Part shown: positions 7,043 through 15,713 of the stretch, one piece after another
Numbering within the stretch: the stretch's first letter is position 1
Layout: every line of letters starts with the position of its first letter
NCBI RefSeq assembly: GCF_031179285.1
Contig: NZ_JAPSHY010000014.1
Coordinates: 1 to 64,000, forward strand
Length of the DNA stretch: 64,000 bases
Source: Microbacterium sp.
Lineage (GTDB): Bacteria > Actinomycetota > Actinomycetes > Actinomycetales > Microbacteriaceae
Reading direction: 5' to 3'
Position numbers and translations under genes: made by a program
Notes under the pieces: model-generated
The model's input: the letters and a program-made list of their open reading frames with translations, nothing else
What the model was told of the DNA's origin: nothing
Database searches by the model: none

Positions 7043-7357
7043 TCAATCCCGGTCCGCGCGGGCGCCGGACCTGTTGGCGCGTCCCTCGGCGAGTTCGTCG
7101 CGGAGGCCTGCGTTCTCGTCCTGCAGATCGAGCACGCGACGGATGCCGGCGATGTTGACGCCCTCATCGCGAAGGTCTGTCACGCGGCGGAGCCGCTCGA
7201 TGTCGTCATCGCTGTAGCGCCGAGTGCCTCCTTCACTGCGCGATGGCGCCAGCAGTCCTTTCGCCTCGAACAGGCGAAGCGACGCCTCCGGCACTCCGCT
7301 CAGCTGCGCGGCGACGGCGATCCCGTAGACCGGAGTTCCTGAATTCTTTTCAGCCAT
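7043..7357 (-). CDS. MerR-family regulator, HspR-like
   Basis: 104-aa MerR protein with an N-terminal winged HTH (about residues 10-75): VYGIAVAAQLSGVPEASLRLFEAKGL is replaced-wing style typical of HspR, with RRYSDDDIERLRRV following. A short coiled tail with no Cys pair argues against metal sensing. AAGGAAG sits 7 nt before the ATG. Divergent from hsp20 at 7485 with about 127 bp between. It most likely represses hsp20 and its own operon, as HspR does for heat-shock genes. Confidence 0.8.
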   Translation of the reverse strand: MAEKNSGTPVYGIAVAAQLSGVPEASLRLFEAKGLLAPSRSEGGTRRYSDDDIERLRRVTDLRDEGVNIAGIRRVLDLQDENAGLRDELAEGRANRSGARADRD

Positions 7358-7395
7358 CTGAGATCTTCCTTACACCGGTTGCATTCGGCTCCAAC

Positions 7396-7439
7396 TTGTT
7401 CTATAACAAATCTATACCACGAGTTGCAGATAATCTGTA
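7396..7439. promoter_or_regulatory. merR-hsp20 divergent promoter region with two inverted repeats
   Basis: This AT-rich island between merR and hsp20 contains TTGTT-CTAT-AACAA (7396-7409) and TGCAGA-TAA-TCTGTA (7425-7439). GATAAT (7429-7434) inside the second repeat is a good -10 for hsp20. No classic HAIR box (CTTGAGT-N7-ACTCAAG) is present, so the regulator probably reads these palindromes instead. Confidence 0.5.
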
Positions 7440-7484
7440 GCTCACCAGCAGACCCGTTCCGGGCAACACGAAAGGAGATCACTC

Positions 7485-7907
7485 ATGTCACTGACCTTCG
7501 ACCCGTTCAGCCAGCTGGACCGATTCGCGGCGAGCGTGCTGGACTCCGTTCGAGCGCCCCGACTGATGCCGGTCGACCTCTTCCGCGAGGGTGACCAGTA
7601 CGTCCTCCACGCCGACCTTCCCGGCGTCGATCCGGGATCGATCGACGTCGACGTCGACGGTGGCCAGCTCTCGATCCGTGCCCAGCGCACGGCTGACACG
7701 CGCGAGGGCGTGCGTTGGCTCGCCCGTGAGCGCGGCGCCGGCTCGTTCCTGCGTCAGTTCACGCTCGGCGACGGGGTGGACGTCGACAGGATCAGCGCGT
7801 CGTACGACAGCGGCGTCCTCTCGGTGGTCATTCCGGTGAGCGAACGCGCCAAGCCGCGCAAGATCGCCGTCGAATCCACTCCGGAGCGCCAGGCCATCGA
7901 CGCCTGA
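7485..7907 (+). CDS. Hsp20 / alpha-crystallin small heat-shock protein
   Basis: 140-aa ATP-independent holdase chaperone. The alpha-crystallin domain spans about residues 30-130, ending with the GVLSVVIPVSE strand and a short C-terminal extension. AAAGGAG (7471-7477) is well placed for the ATG at 7485. Divergent from an HspR-like merR and followed by a DUF2795 gene. Expected to prevent aggregation of unfolded proteins during heat stress. Confidence 0.9.
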   Translation: MSLTFDPFSQLDRFAASVLDSVRAPRLMPVDLFREGDQYVLHADLPGVDPGSIDVDVDGGQLSIRAQRTADTREGVRWLARERGAGSFLRQFTLGDGVDVDRISASYDSGVLSVVIPVSERAKPRKIAVESTPERQAIDA

Positions 7908-7920
7908 TCGCGAAACACCG

Positions 7921-7950
7921 GCGGAGGTCGCCCACCCGGGCGGCCTCCGC
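7921..7950 (+). terminator. 12-bp GC hairpin between hsp20 and the DUF2795 gene
   Basis: GCGGAGGTCGCC (7921-7932) pairs with GGCGGCCTCCGC (7939-7950), one G-U pair, with a 6-nt loop. It lies 13 nt after the hsp20 stop and may terminate or attenuate transcription into the next gene. Confidence 0.6.
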
Positions 7951-7972
7951 TCCGACCTGAAAGGACACGAAG

Positions 7973-8200
7973 ATGCCCATCTCCCCCTCGCTCGACTCGT
8001 TCCTGGCCGGCATGGAGTACCCCGCGACGAAAGACGACCTGCTCCGCGAAGCGGCACGCGACGGACTCTCCGCCGGCGACCGCTCCCGCCTCGAGACCCT
8101 CCCCGATCAGAGCTTCGGAGCGCGGTGGATCATCCGCTATCACCTCGCCCAGAACGCCCTCGCCGACGCGCTCTCGCCGCGCTCCCCCATCGCCGCCTGA
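7973..8200 (+). CDS. DUF2795-domain protein
   Basis: 75-aa helical protein. FLAGMEYPATKDDLLREAARDG followed by LETLPDQSF is the DUF2795 pattern. GAAAGGA precedes the ATG. This family often accompanies stress genes in actinobacteria, in line with the position after hsp20. Function unknown. Confidence 0.75.
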   Translation: MPISPSLDSFLAGMEYPATKDDLLREAARDGLSAGDRSRLETLPDQSFGARWIIRYHLAQNALADALSPRSPIAA

Positions 8201-8252
8201 GCGGCCGCAGCCGGAGGGAATGCCCGGGGCGGCGGCGCGGTTGGTGAAGGGG

Positions 8253-9302
8253 ATGACTTCCACCTCGCTCTCCGTTCTCGACCTCGTCCCGGTCCGCTCC
8301 GGGCAGACCAGCACAGAGGCGGTGGCCGCATCCCTCGCTCTCGCCGAACGTGCGGACGCCCTCGGGTATCGCCGCTACTGGTTCGCCGAGCACCACAACA
8401 TGCCCGCCGTCGCGTCGACCTCCCCGCCGGTGCTCATCGCCGCGGCATCCGCTCGCACGACCCGCGTGCGCCTGGGTTCGGGGGGCGTGATGCTTCCCAA
8501 CCACGCCCCCCTCATCGTTGCGGAGCAGTTCGCGGCCCTCGAGGCCATAGCCCCCGGGCGGATCGACCTCGGCCTCGGTCGCGCGCCCGGCAGCGACCCG
8601 GTGATCACGCAGTTGCTGCGCGGGTCCGGCACCACGAGTGACGTCGAGCAGTTCCCTCGCCACGTGCAGGACATCGCGGTGCTGCTTTCTGGCGACGGCG
8701 CGACGGTGCAGTTCACCTCGGGTGGCGAGTACACGGTGCGAGCGACGCCGGCGGCGACCGGGGTACCGGAGGTCTGGCTGCTCGGCTCCAGCGACTACTC
8801 AGCGCAGCTCGCGGCATCGCTCGGGTTGCCCTACGTCTTCGCGAACCACTTCTCCGGCGAGGGGCTCGAGCGGGCTCTCGATCTCTACCGCAGCGGATTC
8901 CGAGCAAGCGAGACGCTCGCAGAGCCCCGCACATTCCTCACCGTCAACGCGGTCGCATCGCCCACGGCGAACGAGGCGGAAGCGCGTGCCCTGCCGCAGC
9001 TGCGGATGATGGCGCGGCTTCGGCTGAACAAGCCCCTCACCGCCCTCGAGACGGTGGAAGAGGCGATCGCGGCGAGCACGGCCGAGGCGGATGCCGCCAC
9101 CGACCAGATCGTGCAGGCCGCCCGCTCGCGGTGGTTCGTCGGCACCGGCGAGTCGGTCGCCGCCGAGATCAGCGCGTTCGCTGCGCGATTCGGCGTCGAC
9201 GAGGTCATGCTCTCGCCCGTCGCCGGAGCGTTCGACGCCGAGCCGATGGACTCGCCGTTCGGCCGCGCGCAGACTCTCGAGCTCGTCGCCGCCGCGCTCT
9301 GA
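8253..9302 (+). CDS. LLM-class flavin-dependent oxidoreductase
   Basis: 349-aa luciferase-like monooxygenase of the MsnO8 group (TIM barrel, uses FMNH2 or F420H2). The start SVLDLVPVRSGQTSTEAV, the WFAEHHNMP motif (about residues 45-53) and RIDLGLGRAPGSDP (about 104-117) are typical. ATG at 8253 fits the family length; ATG at 8220 follows GGAGG too closely. Monocistronic. Substrate not predictable. Confidence 0.85.
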   Translation: MTSTSLSVLDLVPVRSGQTSTEAVAASLALAERADALGYRRYWFAEHHNMPAVASTSPPVLIAAASARTTRVRLGSGGVMLPNHAPLIVAEQFAALEAIAPGRIDLGLGRAPGSDPVITQLLRGSGTTSDVEQFPRHVQDIAVLLSGDGATVQFTSGGEYTVRATPAATGVPEVWLLGSSDYSAQLAASLGLPYVFANHFSGEGLERALDLYRSGFRASETLAEPRTFLTVNAVASPTANEAEARALPQLRMMARLRLNKPLTALETVEEAIAASTAEADAATDQIVQAARSRWFVGTGESVAAEISAFAARFGVDEVMLSPVAGAFDAEPMDSPFGRAQTLELVAAAL

Positions 9303-9331
9303 GGCGCCCGTCCGTTGCCGTGTGCTCGAAC

Positions 9332-9387
9332 CCATAGATGGAAAATGCTGCCACGACGGCCTGCGCAGCGGCACTTTCCATCTATGG
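9332..9387. repeat. REP-like palindrome A downstream of the DUF559 gene
   Basis: CCATAGATGGAAAATGCTGC (9332-9351) and its complement at 9368-9387 pair at 18 of 20 positions around a 16-nt loop. The stem word AGATGGAAAATGC recurs in palindrome B at 10479-10526 on the other side of the DUF559 gene. It lies between two convergent stops and could also terminate transcription. Confidence 0.7.
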
Positions 9388-9432
9388 CCGAATCGGAATG
9401 GGGGCGGAGGGCGCCGATTCGAAAGCGGAAGA

Positions 9433-10377
9433 TCAGCGAGCGGCGACAGCGACGGCACGACGAATGCGGGCGATGATGGCGCCGGTGTCGCGCAGGTCGA
9501 GTTCGGTCAGCCGGATCACGGTCCACCCTCGATCCTCCAGGTCGCGTTGGCGCCGGATGTCGGTCCGCCACTGTCTCTTGTCGGTGCGGTGCCGATCGCC
9601 CTCGTACTCGATCGCGATCCGCAAGTCCGGGTAGGCGAGATCCACTCGCGCCAGCAGAGTCCCGCCCTCTCGCACCTCGTACTGGACGACCGGTTCGGGC
9701 AGCCCCGCACGGACGATCATGGGTCGCGTCTCGGTCTCTTTGGGTGACTCCACGCCTTCACGCGCTGAACACAGGGCAGCGCGGACGATCCCGCAGCCCG
9801 GGCACCGCGCCCAGGCAGCAAGCCGCTCCTCGATGTCGGCGCGGGAGGTTCGCGGTCGACCCGGTATCAGCCCTGGGTAGTTCGCTGCGTCCGTGATCAT
9901 CGCGTCGATCATGATCGCTGCCTGCTCCACCGTGAGCGTTGCCGCACACGTGAACAGGGCGGCGACCGGATCCACGACCGGCACGCCAGCCGCATTCCAC
10001 GTGGTCGCACGCTCCTCCGCCAGCCGTCGCCCTCGCACCCCCCGAGTGTTCGGGGGTGTCAGGTGATGCGGAACGACGATCTCCAGCGGCTCGACCCTCG
10101 TCCAAGGACGCGGATGCGGCAGGCCCCACAGTCTCGCGGCGGAGACTCCTCCGACGCGGTGATGCGGTTTCAGCCTCGGCACATAACAGGCGACGAGTTC
10201 ATGGAAGGTCGTGGGTGCGCGATTCGCCCGCACCCCGTGGAACGGGCGATCGAGGTCGGCAGCGTCACGGCGCCCGCGACGGATGCCGGCCGCCGCTGCA
10301 TCCCTCACGGCGAAGCGGGCGCCCAGAGCAGGCGGAAGTTCGATTCGGTGGCGCACCTGTAGATGCTCTGCGATCAC
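9433..10377 (-). CDS. DUF559 endonuclease-like protein (AbiEi-antitoxin-like N-terminus)
   Basis: 314-aa protein. The C-terminal 100 residues are a DUF559/Vsr-like PD-(D/E)XK nuclease fold: LARVDLAYPDLRIAIEYEGD, then HRTDKRQWRTDIRRQRDLED and WTVIRL, with the Asp, Glu and Arg/Lys pattern kept. The N-terminus resembles the actinobacterial AbiEi-type domain: VSAARLWGLPHP, LEIVVPHH. GTG at 10377 lacks a clear ribosome site; GTG at 10356 is an alternative. Flanked on both sides by related palindromes. DUF559 genes are common and patchy in actinobacteria; activity is unproven. Confidence 0.75.
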   Translation of the reverse strand: MIAEHLQVRHRIELPPALGARFAVRDAAAAGIRRGRRDAADLDRPFHGVRANRAPTTFHELVACYVPRLKPHHRVGGVSAARLWGLPHPRPWTRVEPLEIVVPHHLTPPNTRGVRGRRLAEERATTWNAAGVPVVDPVAALFTCAATLTVEQAAIMIDAMITDAANYPGLIPGRPRTSRADIEERLAAWARCPGCGIVRAALCSAREGVESPKETETRPMIVRAGLPEPVVQYEVREGGTLLARVDLAYPDLRIAIEYEGDRHRTDKRQWRTDIRRQRDLEDRGWTVIRLTELDLRDTGAIIARIRRAVAVAAR

Positions 10378-10478
10378 TGCAACCGGTCACGGTGTGCATC
10401 CCAGCGGCCGTGCACAACACGCGCCGGTGATCTTCCGTGCAGGAAGAGTCGTGCGCCGGGGATGTGCACACTGCTCAC

Positions 10479-10526
10479 AGATGGAAAACGCCGCTCTCAG
10501 AGCCCGCGGAGAGGCATTTTCCATCT
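10479..10526. repeat. REP-like palindrome B upstream of the DUF559 gene
   Basis: AGATGGAAAACGCCGCTCT (10479-10497) pairs with AGAGGCATTTTCCATCT (10510-10526), allowing a 2-nt bulge. The stem shares AGATGGAAAAYGCC with palindrome A at 9332. Together they bracket the DUF559 gene. No terminal repeats or target duplications of an insertion sequence are visible. Confidence 0.7.
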
Positions 10527-10574
10527 CCCACCGGGGCAGCGGGGGCGCGGGCGAGGCAGCGGCGACCCGGCGGG

Positions 10575-11516
10575 TCAGGCCTCGGGTTCTCCGCTGAGGA
10601 TGCCGCGCAGCCAGTCGCGCGCCTCGACGAAGATCTCGTCGGCGTAGCGTTCGGGATACTGGACGATCTGCCGGTCGGCCCGGGGATACGAGCCGAGGAA
10701 GACGACGCGCGGGCTGAACCGGCGGATGCCCAGGAGTGCGTCAGCCATCCGCTCGTGCTCGATGTGACCGTCGGCGTCGATGACGAAGCGATAGCGGCCG
10801 AGCTCGTCGCCGATCGGCCGTGACTCGATGAGTGACAGGTTGATGCCCCTGGTTGAGAACTGCTCGAGCATCTCGAGCAGAGAACCCGGGTGGTCGTGCG
10901 GCAGCTCGACGATCAGCGAGGTCTTGTCAGCACCGGTCGGCGCGGGCGGCGTGCCCACCCGCGTCACCAGCACGAACCGCGTGACGGCCTGGGCGTTGTC
11001 GCCGATCTCGGAGGCGAGCACATCGACGTCGTAGTGCCGCACGATTCCGGGCGGTGCGATCGCCGCCTGAGCCGGAAGCGTGCCGTCGAGCATGCCGATG
11101 ACAGAGGCGACGTTGCTGGCCGCCGGCACGTGGGAGTGCGAGGGAAGGTGCTCGCCCAGCCACCCCTGGCACTGTGCGTAGGCCACCGGATGGGCGGCGA
11201 TGACCTGCACGTCGTCGAGCGTCGTCCCGGGGGGCGCGACGAGCACGAAGTTCACCTTCACGAGATATTCGCCGACGATGCGGAGCCCGGGAAGCGTCGC
11301 GAGGGCGTCCTGCGTCGTGGAGACTCCGCCCTCGATGGAGTTCTCGATGGCGATCATCGCCGCGTCACTGCGCCCCTCGAGCACATCGGCGAACGCCTCG
11401 CCGACGTTGTGCACCGGGTGCCAGTTCTGACCCCGCGCCTCGGCCACCTGCTCGAGCGCCGCCTCGGTGAACGTTCCGGCAGGGCCGAGGTAGCTGTAGG
11501 TGCGGCGTTCAGTCAC
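10575..11516 (-). CDS. pheA: Prephenate dehydratase
   Basis: 313-aa monofunctional enzyme converting prephenate to phenylpyruvate in phenylalanine synthesis. Visible are the N-terminal [14 protein letters not shown], the IENSIEGGV motif, the catalytic TRF in AVTRFVLV (about residue 178), and a C-terminal ACT domain with LIESRPI, the ESRP feedback site for phenylalanine. No chorismate mutase domain is fused. GTG at 11516 is chosen as the family start; the ribosome site is weak. Divergent from pgm, 87 bp apart. Confidence 0.93.
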   Translation of the reverse strand: MTERRTYSYLGPAGTFTEAALEQVAEARGQNWHPVHNVGEAFADVLEGRSDAAMIAIENSIEGGVSTTQDALATLPGLRIVGEYLVKVNFVLVAPPGTTLDDVQVIAAHPVAYAQCQGWLGEHLPSHSHVPAASNVASVIGMLDGTLPAQAAIAPPGIVRHYDVDVLASEIGDNAQAVTRFVLVTRVGTPPAPTGADKTSLIVELPHDHPGSLLEMLEQFSTRGINLSLIESRPIGDELGRYRFVIDADGHIEHERMADALLGIRRFSPRVVFLGSYPRADRQIVQYPERYADEIFVEARDWLRGILSGEPEA

Positions 11517-11603
11517 GGCGTTCAGCCTATCCCTCGGAACGTCGGCAGACGTGCGCGTGTCAAGGCGGATGCGAACGTACGACACAGCGGGCAGACTGAG
11601 AGC

Positions 11604-13247
11604 ATGACGAGCCGCGCCGGCCTCCCCGCCGAGGAACATGACCTGATCGACGTCGACGAGCTGATCGCCGCCTACTACGACCGCGTGCCGAACCCCGAGG
11701 TCGCCGCCGAACGGGTCGTCTTCGGCACCAGCGGACACCGCGGCTCGTCGCTGTCGAACAGCTTCAACGAGACCCACATCCTCGCCACCACGCAGGCGAT
11801 CGTCGACTACCGGTCCTCGCAGGGCATCACCGGCCCGCTCTTCCTCGGCCGCGACACCCACGCCCTGTCGCTTCCCGCCGAGCGCAGCGCGATCGAGGTG
11901 CTCGTCGCGAACGGTGTCGATGTGCGCGTCGACTCCCGAGACTCCTGGGTGCCGACCCCGGCGCTCAGCCATGCCATCCTCACCCACAATCAGCGCACCG
12001 ACACCGCGACCACGGGCCAGGCCGACGGCATCGTCGTCACTCCGAGCCACAACCCGCCGCGTGACGGCGGCTTCAAGTACAACCCCCCGCACGGCGGTCC
12101 GGCCGACACCGACGCCACCGGCTGGATCGCCGACCGGGCCAACGCCCTGATCGCCGCGGGGCTCGAGGGCGTGCAGCGCACCCGGTACGCCGACATCGAC
12201 GCCGAGCGCATCGGCGAGTACGACTTCCGCGATGTATACGTTCGCGACCTCCCGTCGATCATCGACGTCGATGCCATCCGCCGTGCGGGCGTCCGGATCG
12301 GTGCCGACCCGCTCGGCGGGGCATCGGTGGAGTACTGGGCGCTGATCGCCGAGATGCACGAACTCGAACTCACCGTGGTGAATCCCGAGGTCGACCCCAC
12401 CTGGCGCTTCATGACGCTGGACTGGGACGAGAAGATCCGCATGGATCCGTCGTCTCCCTCTGCCATGGCATCGCTGGTGGCGAAGAGGGGCGACTACGAC
12501 GTGCTCACCGGCAACGATGCGGATGCCGATCGGCATGGCGTCGTCACCCCGGATGCCGGCCTGATGAACCCGAACCACTACCTCGCCGTCGCGATCGACT
12601 ACCTGTTCTCGCACCGCTCGCAGTGGCCACGGGACGCCGCGATCGGCAAGACACTGGTCTCGTCGATGATCATCGACCGCGTCGCGGAGTCACTCGGCCG
12701 CCGCCTGCTTGAGGTGCCCGTCGGCTTCAAGTGGTTCGTCCCCGGGCTGCTCGACGGCTCGGTCGCGTTCGGCGGCGAAGAGTCGGCCGGAGCGTCATTC
12801 CTGCGGATGGACGGCTCGGCATGGTCGACCGACAAGGACGGCATCCTGCTCTGCCTGCTCGCAGCCGAGATCATCGCCGTCACCGGCAAGACGCCGTCGG
12901 AGCGCTATGCGGAGCTCGAGCAGGCCTTCGGCTCCTCCGCGTACCAGCGCGTCGATGCCGCAGCGACGCCCGAGCAGAAGGCCGCCCTCGGAAAGCTGAC
13001 CCCCGACGCGGTGACCGCGACGACGCTCGCCGGAGAGCCGATCACAGCGAAGCTGTCGCACGCACCCGGAAACGGCGCGGCGATCGGCGGACTGAAGGTT
13101 CAGACCGAGCACGCCTGGTTCGCCGCCCGGCCGTCCGGCACCGAAGACGTCTACAAGCTCTACGGTGAGAGCCTGCGCGGCGCCGAGCATCTCGCTCAGG
13201 TGCAGGAGGAAGCCCGCGCCGTCGTGTCGGAGGCGCTGGGCGGCTGA
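11604..13247 (+). CDS. pgm: Phosphoglucomutase (alpha-D-glucose phosphate specific)
   Basis: 547-aa interconverter of glucose-1-P and glucose-6-P, full length for the family. Key motifs in order: FGTSGHRG near residue 38, the phosphoserine loop [12 protein letters not shown] (about 146-157), the Mg2+ loop [10 protein letters not shown] (about 305-314), the sugar loop [10 protein letters not shown] (about 391-400) and the phosphate loop [12 protein letters not shown] near the end. It links to the galactose genes at 22-25 kb, whose Leloir pathway yields glucose-1-P. Confidence 0.95.
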   Translation: MTSRAGLPAEEHDLIDVDELIAAYYDRVPNPEVAAERVVFGTSGHRGSSLSNSFNETHILATTQAIVDYRSSQGITGPLFLGRDTHALSLPAERSAIEVLVANGVDVRVDSRDSWVPTPALSHAILTHNQRTDTATTGQADGIVVTPSHNPPRDGGFKYNPPHGGPADTDATGWIADRANALIAAGLEGVQRTRYADIDAERIGEYDFRDVYVRDLPSIIDVDAIRRAGVRIGADPLGGASVEYWALIAEMHELELTVVNPEVDPTWRFMTLDWDEKIRMDPSSPSAMASLVAKRGDYDVLTGNDADADRHGVVTPDAGLMNPNHYLAVAIDYLFSHRSQWPRDAAIGKTLVSSMIIDRVAESLGRRLLEVPVGFKWFVPGLLDGSVAFGGEESAGASFLRMDGSAWSTDKDGILLCLLAAEIIAVTGKTPSERYAELEQAFGSSAYQRVDAAATPEQKAALGKLTPDAVTATTLAGEPITAKLSHAPGNGAAIGGLKVQTEHAWFAARPSGTEDVYKLYGESLRGAEHLAQVQEEARAVVSEALGG

Positions 13248-13266
13248 CACCTCGGGCGATGCCCGT

Positions 13267-13287
13267 CCCCGAGTGCGGGACTCGGGG
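13267..13287. terminator. Hairpin between convergent pgm and glycerate kinase genes
   Basis: CCCCGAGT-GCGGG-ACTCGGGG is a perfect 8-bp stem with a 5-nt loop, 19 nt after the pgm stop. It can terminate transcription from both sides. The rest of the 146-bp spacer holds a second copy of GTGCTCAGGATGCCG (13298-13312), also present at the kinase stop codon. Confidence 0.6.
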
Positions 13288-13393
13288 CGCGAGCCTCGTG
13301 CTCAGGATGCCGGTGCGAGGGCGGAAAGGTACGCCAGAGCGGCCGCGGAGGTTCGTGCTCGAGCCCGCACCACCGCTGACATTGCGGCGGTGC

Positions 13394-14503
13394 TCAGGAT
13401 GCCGCGGCGCAGGCAAGCATCGCACCGGCGTCGCGCAGCCAGCGCGCCGGCTCGGCACGCGCCGCACCCGCCGACCCGGCGACGTCGGTGAGGGAGACGG
13501 ATGCCGCGAACAGCGTCGTGTCGCCATCCGCGGTGATCCGCCCTGCTGCGAGCATCGCGGGCACGCCTGCCGCCGATGCCAGCCCCGCGACGTACGAGGG
13601 AACCTTGCCGTCGCCGGACTGCCCGTCGTAGGAGCCTTCGCCCGTGACGACGACGTCGGCGTCGGCCACCGCCTCCGCCATGCCGATTAGCTGCGCGACC
13701 TCGACCGCGCCCGGCGCGAGGATCGCACCCCAGGCGAGGAGGGCCGCTCCTGAGCCGCCGGCTGCCCCCGCGCCGGGGTGCGACGCATCGAGACCGAGCA
13801 GCGTGGCGAGCCGCCCCAGGCCGGAGTCGACCACCGAGAGGTCGCCCGCGGCGAGACCCTTCTGCGGACCGAACACGGTCGCGGCACCCCGCGGCCCCGT
13901 GAGCGGATTGGTGACATCGGTGAGCACCCGTACGTCCGGAGCGGGTCGCAGGCCAGTGAGATCGACCGACGCGATGTCGACGAGTCCGCGCGCACCCCGT
14001 GCGACCGGCGCACCGGCGGCATCGAGGAACCGCGCGCCGAGAGAGGTGAGCAGCCCGGTTCCGCCATCCGTCGACGCGCTTGAGCCGATGCCGAGGATGA
14101 GCCGTGAGACGCCGTGATCGAGAGCGGCGGCGATGGCCTGCCCGAAACCGCTCGTGTCGGCATCCCACGGCCGCAGGTCCGTCAGCAGCTCGATTCCCGA
14201 CGTCGAGGCGATGTCGATCACGGCCGTACCCGAGGGCGCATCCGCGGTCGCCGGAAGCAGCAACCACGACGTGTCCACAGGGGTGCCGGCCGGGCCGTCG
14301 ACGGTGACCGGCATCCGCACAGCCCCGGCCACGGCGGCCTCGAACGCAGTGACGGTCCCCTCGCCTCCGTCGGCCATCGGTCGCAGCACGAACTCCGCTC
14401 GGGAGTCGACCGACGCCCACCCCGCGGCGAGCGCCGTCGCCGCATCGGCGGCCGTGATCGTCCCCTTGAAACTGTCCGGTGCCAGGACGACCTTCGTCGG
14501 CAT
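13394..14503 (-). CDS. Glycerate kinase (GarK/GlxK family)
   Basis: 369-aa kinase phosphorylating D-glycerate with ATP, feeding glycolysis. Typical start KVVLAPDSFKGTITA, RPMADGGEGT (about residues 43-52), GIGSSASTDGGTG (about 128-140) and VTGEGSYDGQS (about 290-300). The ATG at 14503 overlaps a purine-rich stretch; a GTG at 14512 is possible. It lies 17 bp downstream of the lacI gene on the same strand and is probably cotranscribed. Suggests that the local sugar-acid pathway ends in glycerate. Confidence 0.9.
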   Translation of the reverse strand: MPTKVVLAPDSFKGTITAADAATALAAGWASVDSRAEFVLRPMADGGEGTVTAFEAAVAGAVRMPVTVDGPAGTPVDTSWLLLPATADAPSGTAVIDIASTSGIELLTDLRPWDADTSGFGQAIAAALDHGVSRLILGIGSSASTDGGTGLLTSLGARFLDAAGAPVARGARGLVDIASVDLTGLRPAPDVRVLTDVTNPLTGPRGAATVFGPQKGLAAGDLSVVDSGLGRLATLLGLDASHPGAGAAGGSGAALLAWGAILAPGAVEVAQLIGMAEAVADADVVVTGEGSYDGQSGDGKVPSYVAGLASAAGVPAMLAAGRITADGDTTLFAASVSLTDVAGSAGAARAEPARWLRDAGAMLACAAAS

Positions 14504-14520
14504 CCTCGCCACACCCGACG

Positions 14521-15588
14521 TCACGGCGCCACTCGCGGCGTGCTTTCGCGCACCACGACATCGAGCGGGAGCGGCATCGGGCTCCAATCGGGGTCGACGG
14601 TAGCGCGGAAAGCCTGGTAGCCGACATCTGCCAGTGGCACGTGCACCGTCGTCAGCGCCGGCGTGACGTCGAGGCTCGACGGAACGTCGTCGAAGCCGCA
14701 CACGGCGATGTCGGATCCGATGTCGCGCCCGGCAGCACGGATCGCGGTCATCGCACCGATCGCGACGACGTCGCTGATCGCGAACACGAGAGTGCGCCGT
14801 TCGATGCCGTCGGCGAGTGCCGCAGCCATCGTCTCTTCGCCGGACTCTCGCCGGAAACCGCCCCGGTGCACGCGCTGCAGCACGCCACCCCCCGCCTCGA
14901 AGCCGCGCTGGAAGCCCTCGAGTCGGGAATCCGAGGTGCGCACACCCTCGGCCGCGGCCAGGGCGATCGCCGACCGGTAGCCGAGGTCAGCCATCCGTCG
15001 TCCGAGCGCCTCCGCACCGGAAGCGTTGTCGATCTCGACGTTGCGCTCGCCCGACCGGCCGTCGCCGAGCGTGACGACCCGCACGCCCAGACGCGCGAAC
15101 TCGGCCAACTCGTGACGCGACTCCTGCTCCGTGGGCTCATCCGTGCGGGATGCGGCGAGGATGAGTCCCTGCGGGCGCTGGCCGCGCAGCGCCCGCACGA
15201 TCCTGGCCTCTCGTGCCGCGTCGCGCTCGGTGATGGCGATCGTTACGATGAGGCCCTGCTCATCCGCGCCGCGGGCGACGCCCGACGCGATGAGACCGAA
15301 ATACGGGTCGGCGATGTCCGCGACGAGAAGCGCGATGACGGGCGAGGTGCCCCGAGCCGTCGCCTGAGCCGACACGTTGGGCGTGTACCCCAGTTCGGCC
15401 GCAGCCTGCTCGACGCGTTCGCGGAATGAATCGGCGACCTTGCGCTCGGAACCGTTGAGCACGCGGGATGCCGTCGCGAGTGACACTCCTGCCGAACGGG
15501 CGACGTCCTCCAGGGTGGGTGCGCTGGGTCGAGCGTCTCGCACACGGGTGCGGTAAGGGCTTTCCGAACCGGAGCCAGGGGTGTTCAT
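14521..15588 (-). CDS. LacI-family transcriptional regulator
   Basis: 355 aa: N-terminal LacI HTH (TLEDVARSAGVSLATASRVLNG, about residues 25-46) and a periplasmic-binding-like effector domain. The ATG at 15588 is the longest reasonable start, but the 14-bp LacI-type operator at 15552-15565 would then lie inside the coding sequence; GTG at 15543 (340 aa) would leave it just upstream. The same operator precedes the sugar operon at 20657. Cotranscribed with glycerate kinase. Confidence 0.85.
   Translation of the reverse strand: MNTPGSGSESPYRTRVRDARPSAPTLEDVARSAGVSLATASRVLNGSERKVADSFRERVEQAAAELGYTPNVSAQATARGTSPVIALLVADIADPYFGLIASGVARGADEQGLIVTIAITERDAAREARIVRALRGQRPQGLILAASRTDEPTEQESRHELAEFARLGVRVVTLGDGRSGERNVEIDNASGAEALGRRMADLGYRSAIALAAAEGVRTSDSRLEGFQRGFEAGGGVLQRVHRGGFRRESGEETMAAALADGIERRTLVFAISDVVAIGAMTAIRAAGRDIGSDIAVCGFDDVPSSLDVTPALTTVHVPLADVGYQAFRATVDPDWSPMPLPLDVVVRESTPRVAP
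15552..15565. promoter_or_regulatory. LacI-type operator at the start of the lacI gene
   Basis: GGTAAGGGCTTTCC matches 13 of 14 bases of the site at 20722-20735 (GGTAAGCGCTTTCC) and fits the generic LacI-family palindrome with a central CpG or GpG. Placement implies autoregulation and a start codon at 15543 or later. Confidence 0.6.
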
Positions 15589-15695
15589 GGACCCGAGCCT
15601 AGCGGGAGCGCATCGGGCACTTGGCACCGGGGCCCGGCTCGTTCACGTTCACCCGCGTACGCCGCCGACGCGACGGGTTGATCACTGGCGGATAC

Positions 15696-15713
15696 CCAGA
15701 CGGTACCGTATGG
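15696..15713. promoter_or_regulatory. TetR operator overlapping the tetR start codon
   Basis: CCAGAC-GGTACC-GTATGG has the same architecture as two sites in front of the adjacent SRPBCC gene (CCATAC-N6-GTATGG, CCATAC-N6-GTACGG). It covers the ATG at 15710, so bound repressor would block its own expression. Confidence 0.65.

Noticed and set aside
6071..7217. Long open frames across the tandem array encoding repeated SHAAS/SRSK peptides
   Set aside because: The 19-bp period opens all frames in turn; the frames run antisense through the phosphoribosyltransferase gene and have no ribosome site.
10890..11603. Upstream in-frame extension of pgm
   Set aside because: It runs antisense through pheA and the extra residues are Arg/His-rich noise; the ATG at 11604 matches the family start.
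11517..12614. Upstream in-frame extension of pheA
   Set aside because: Antisense to pgm and without family similarity; the GTG at 11516 begins the conserved domain.
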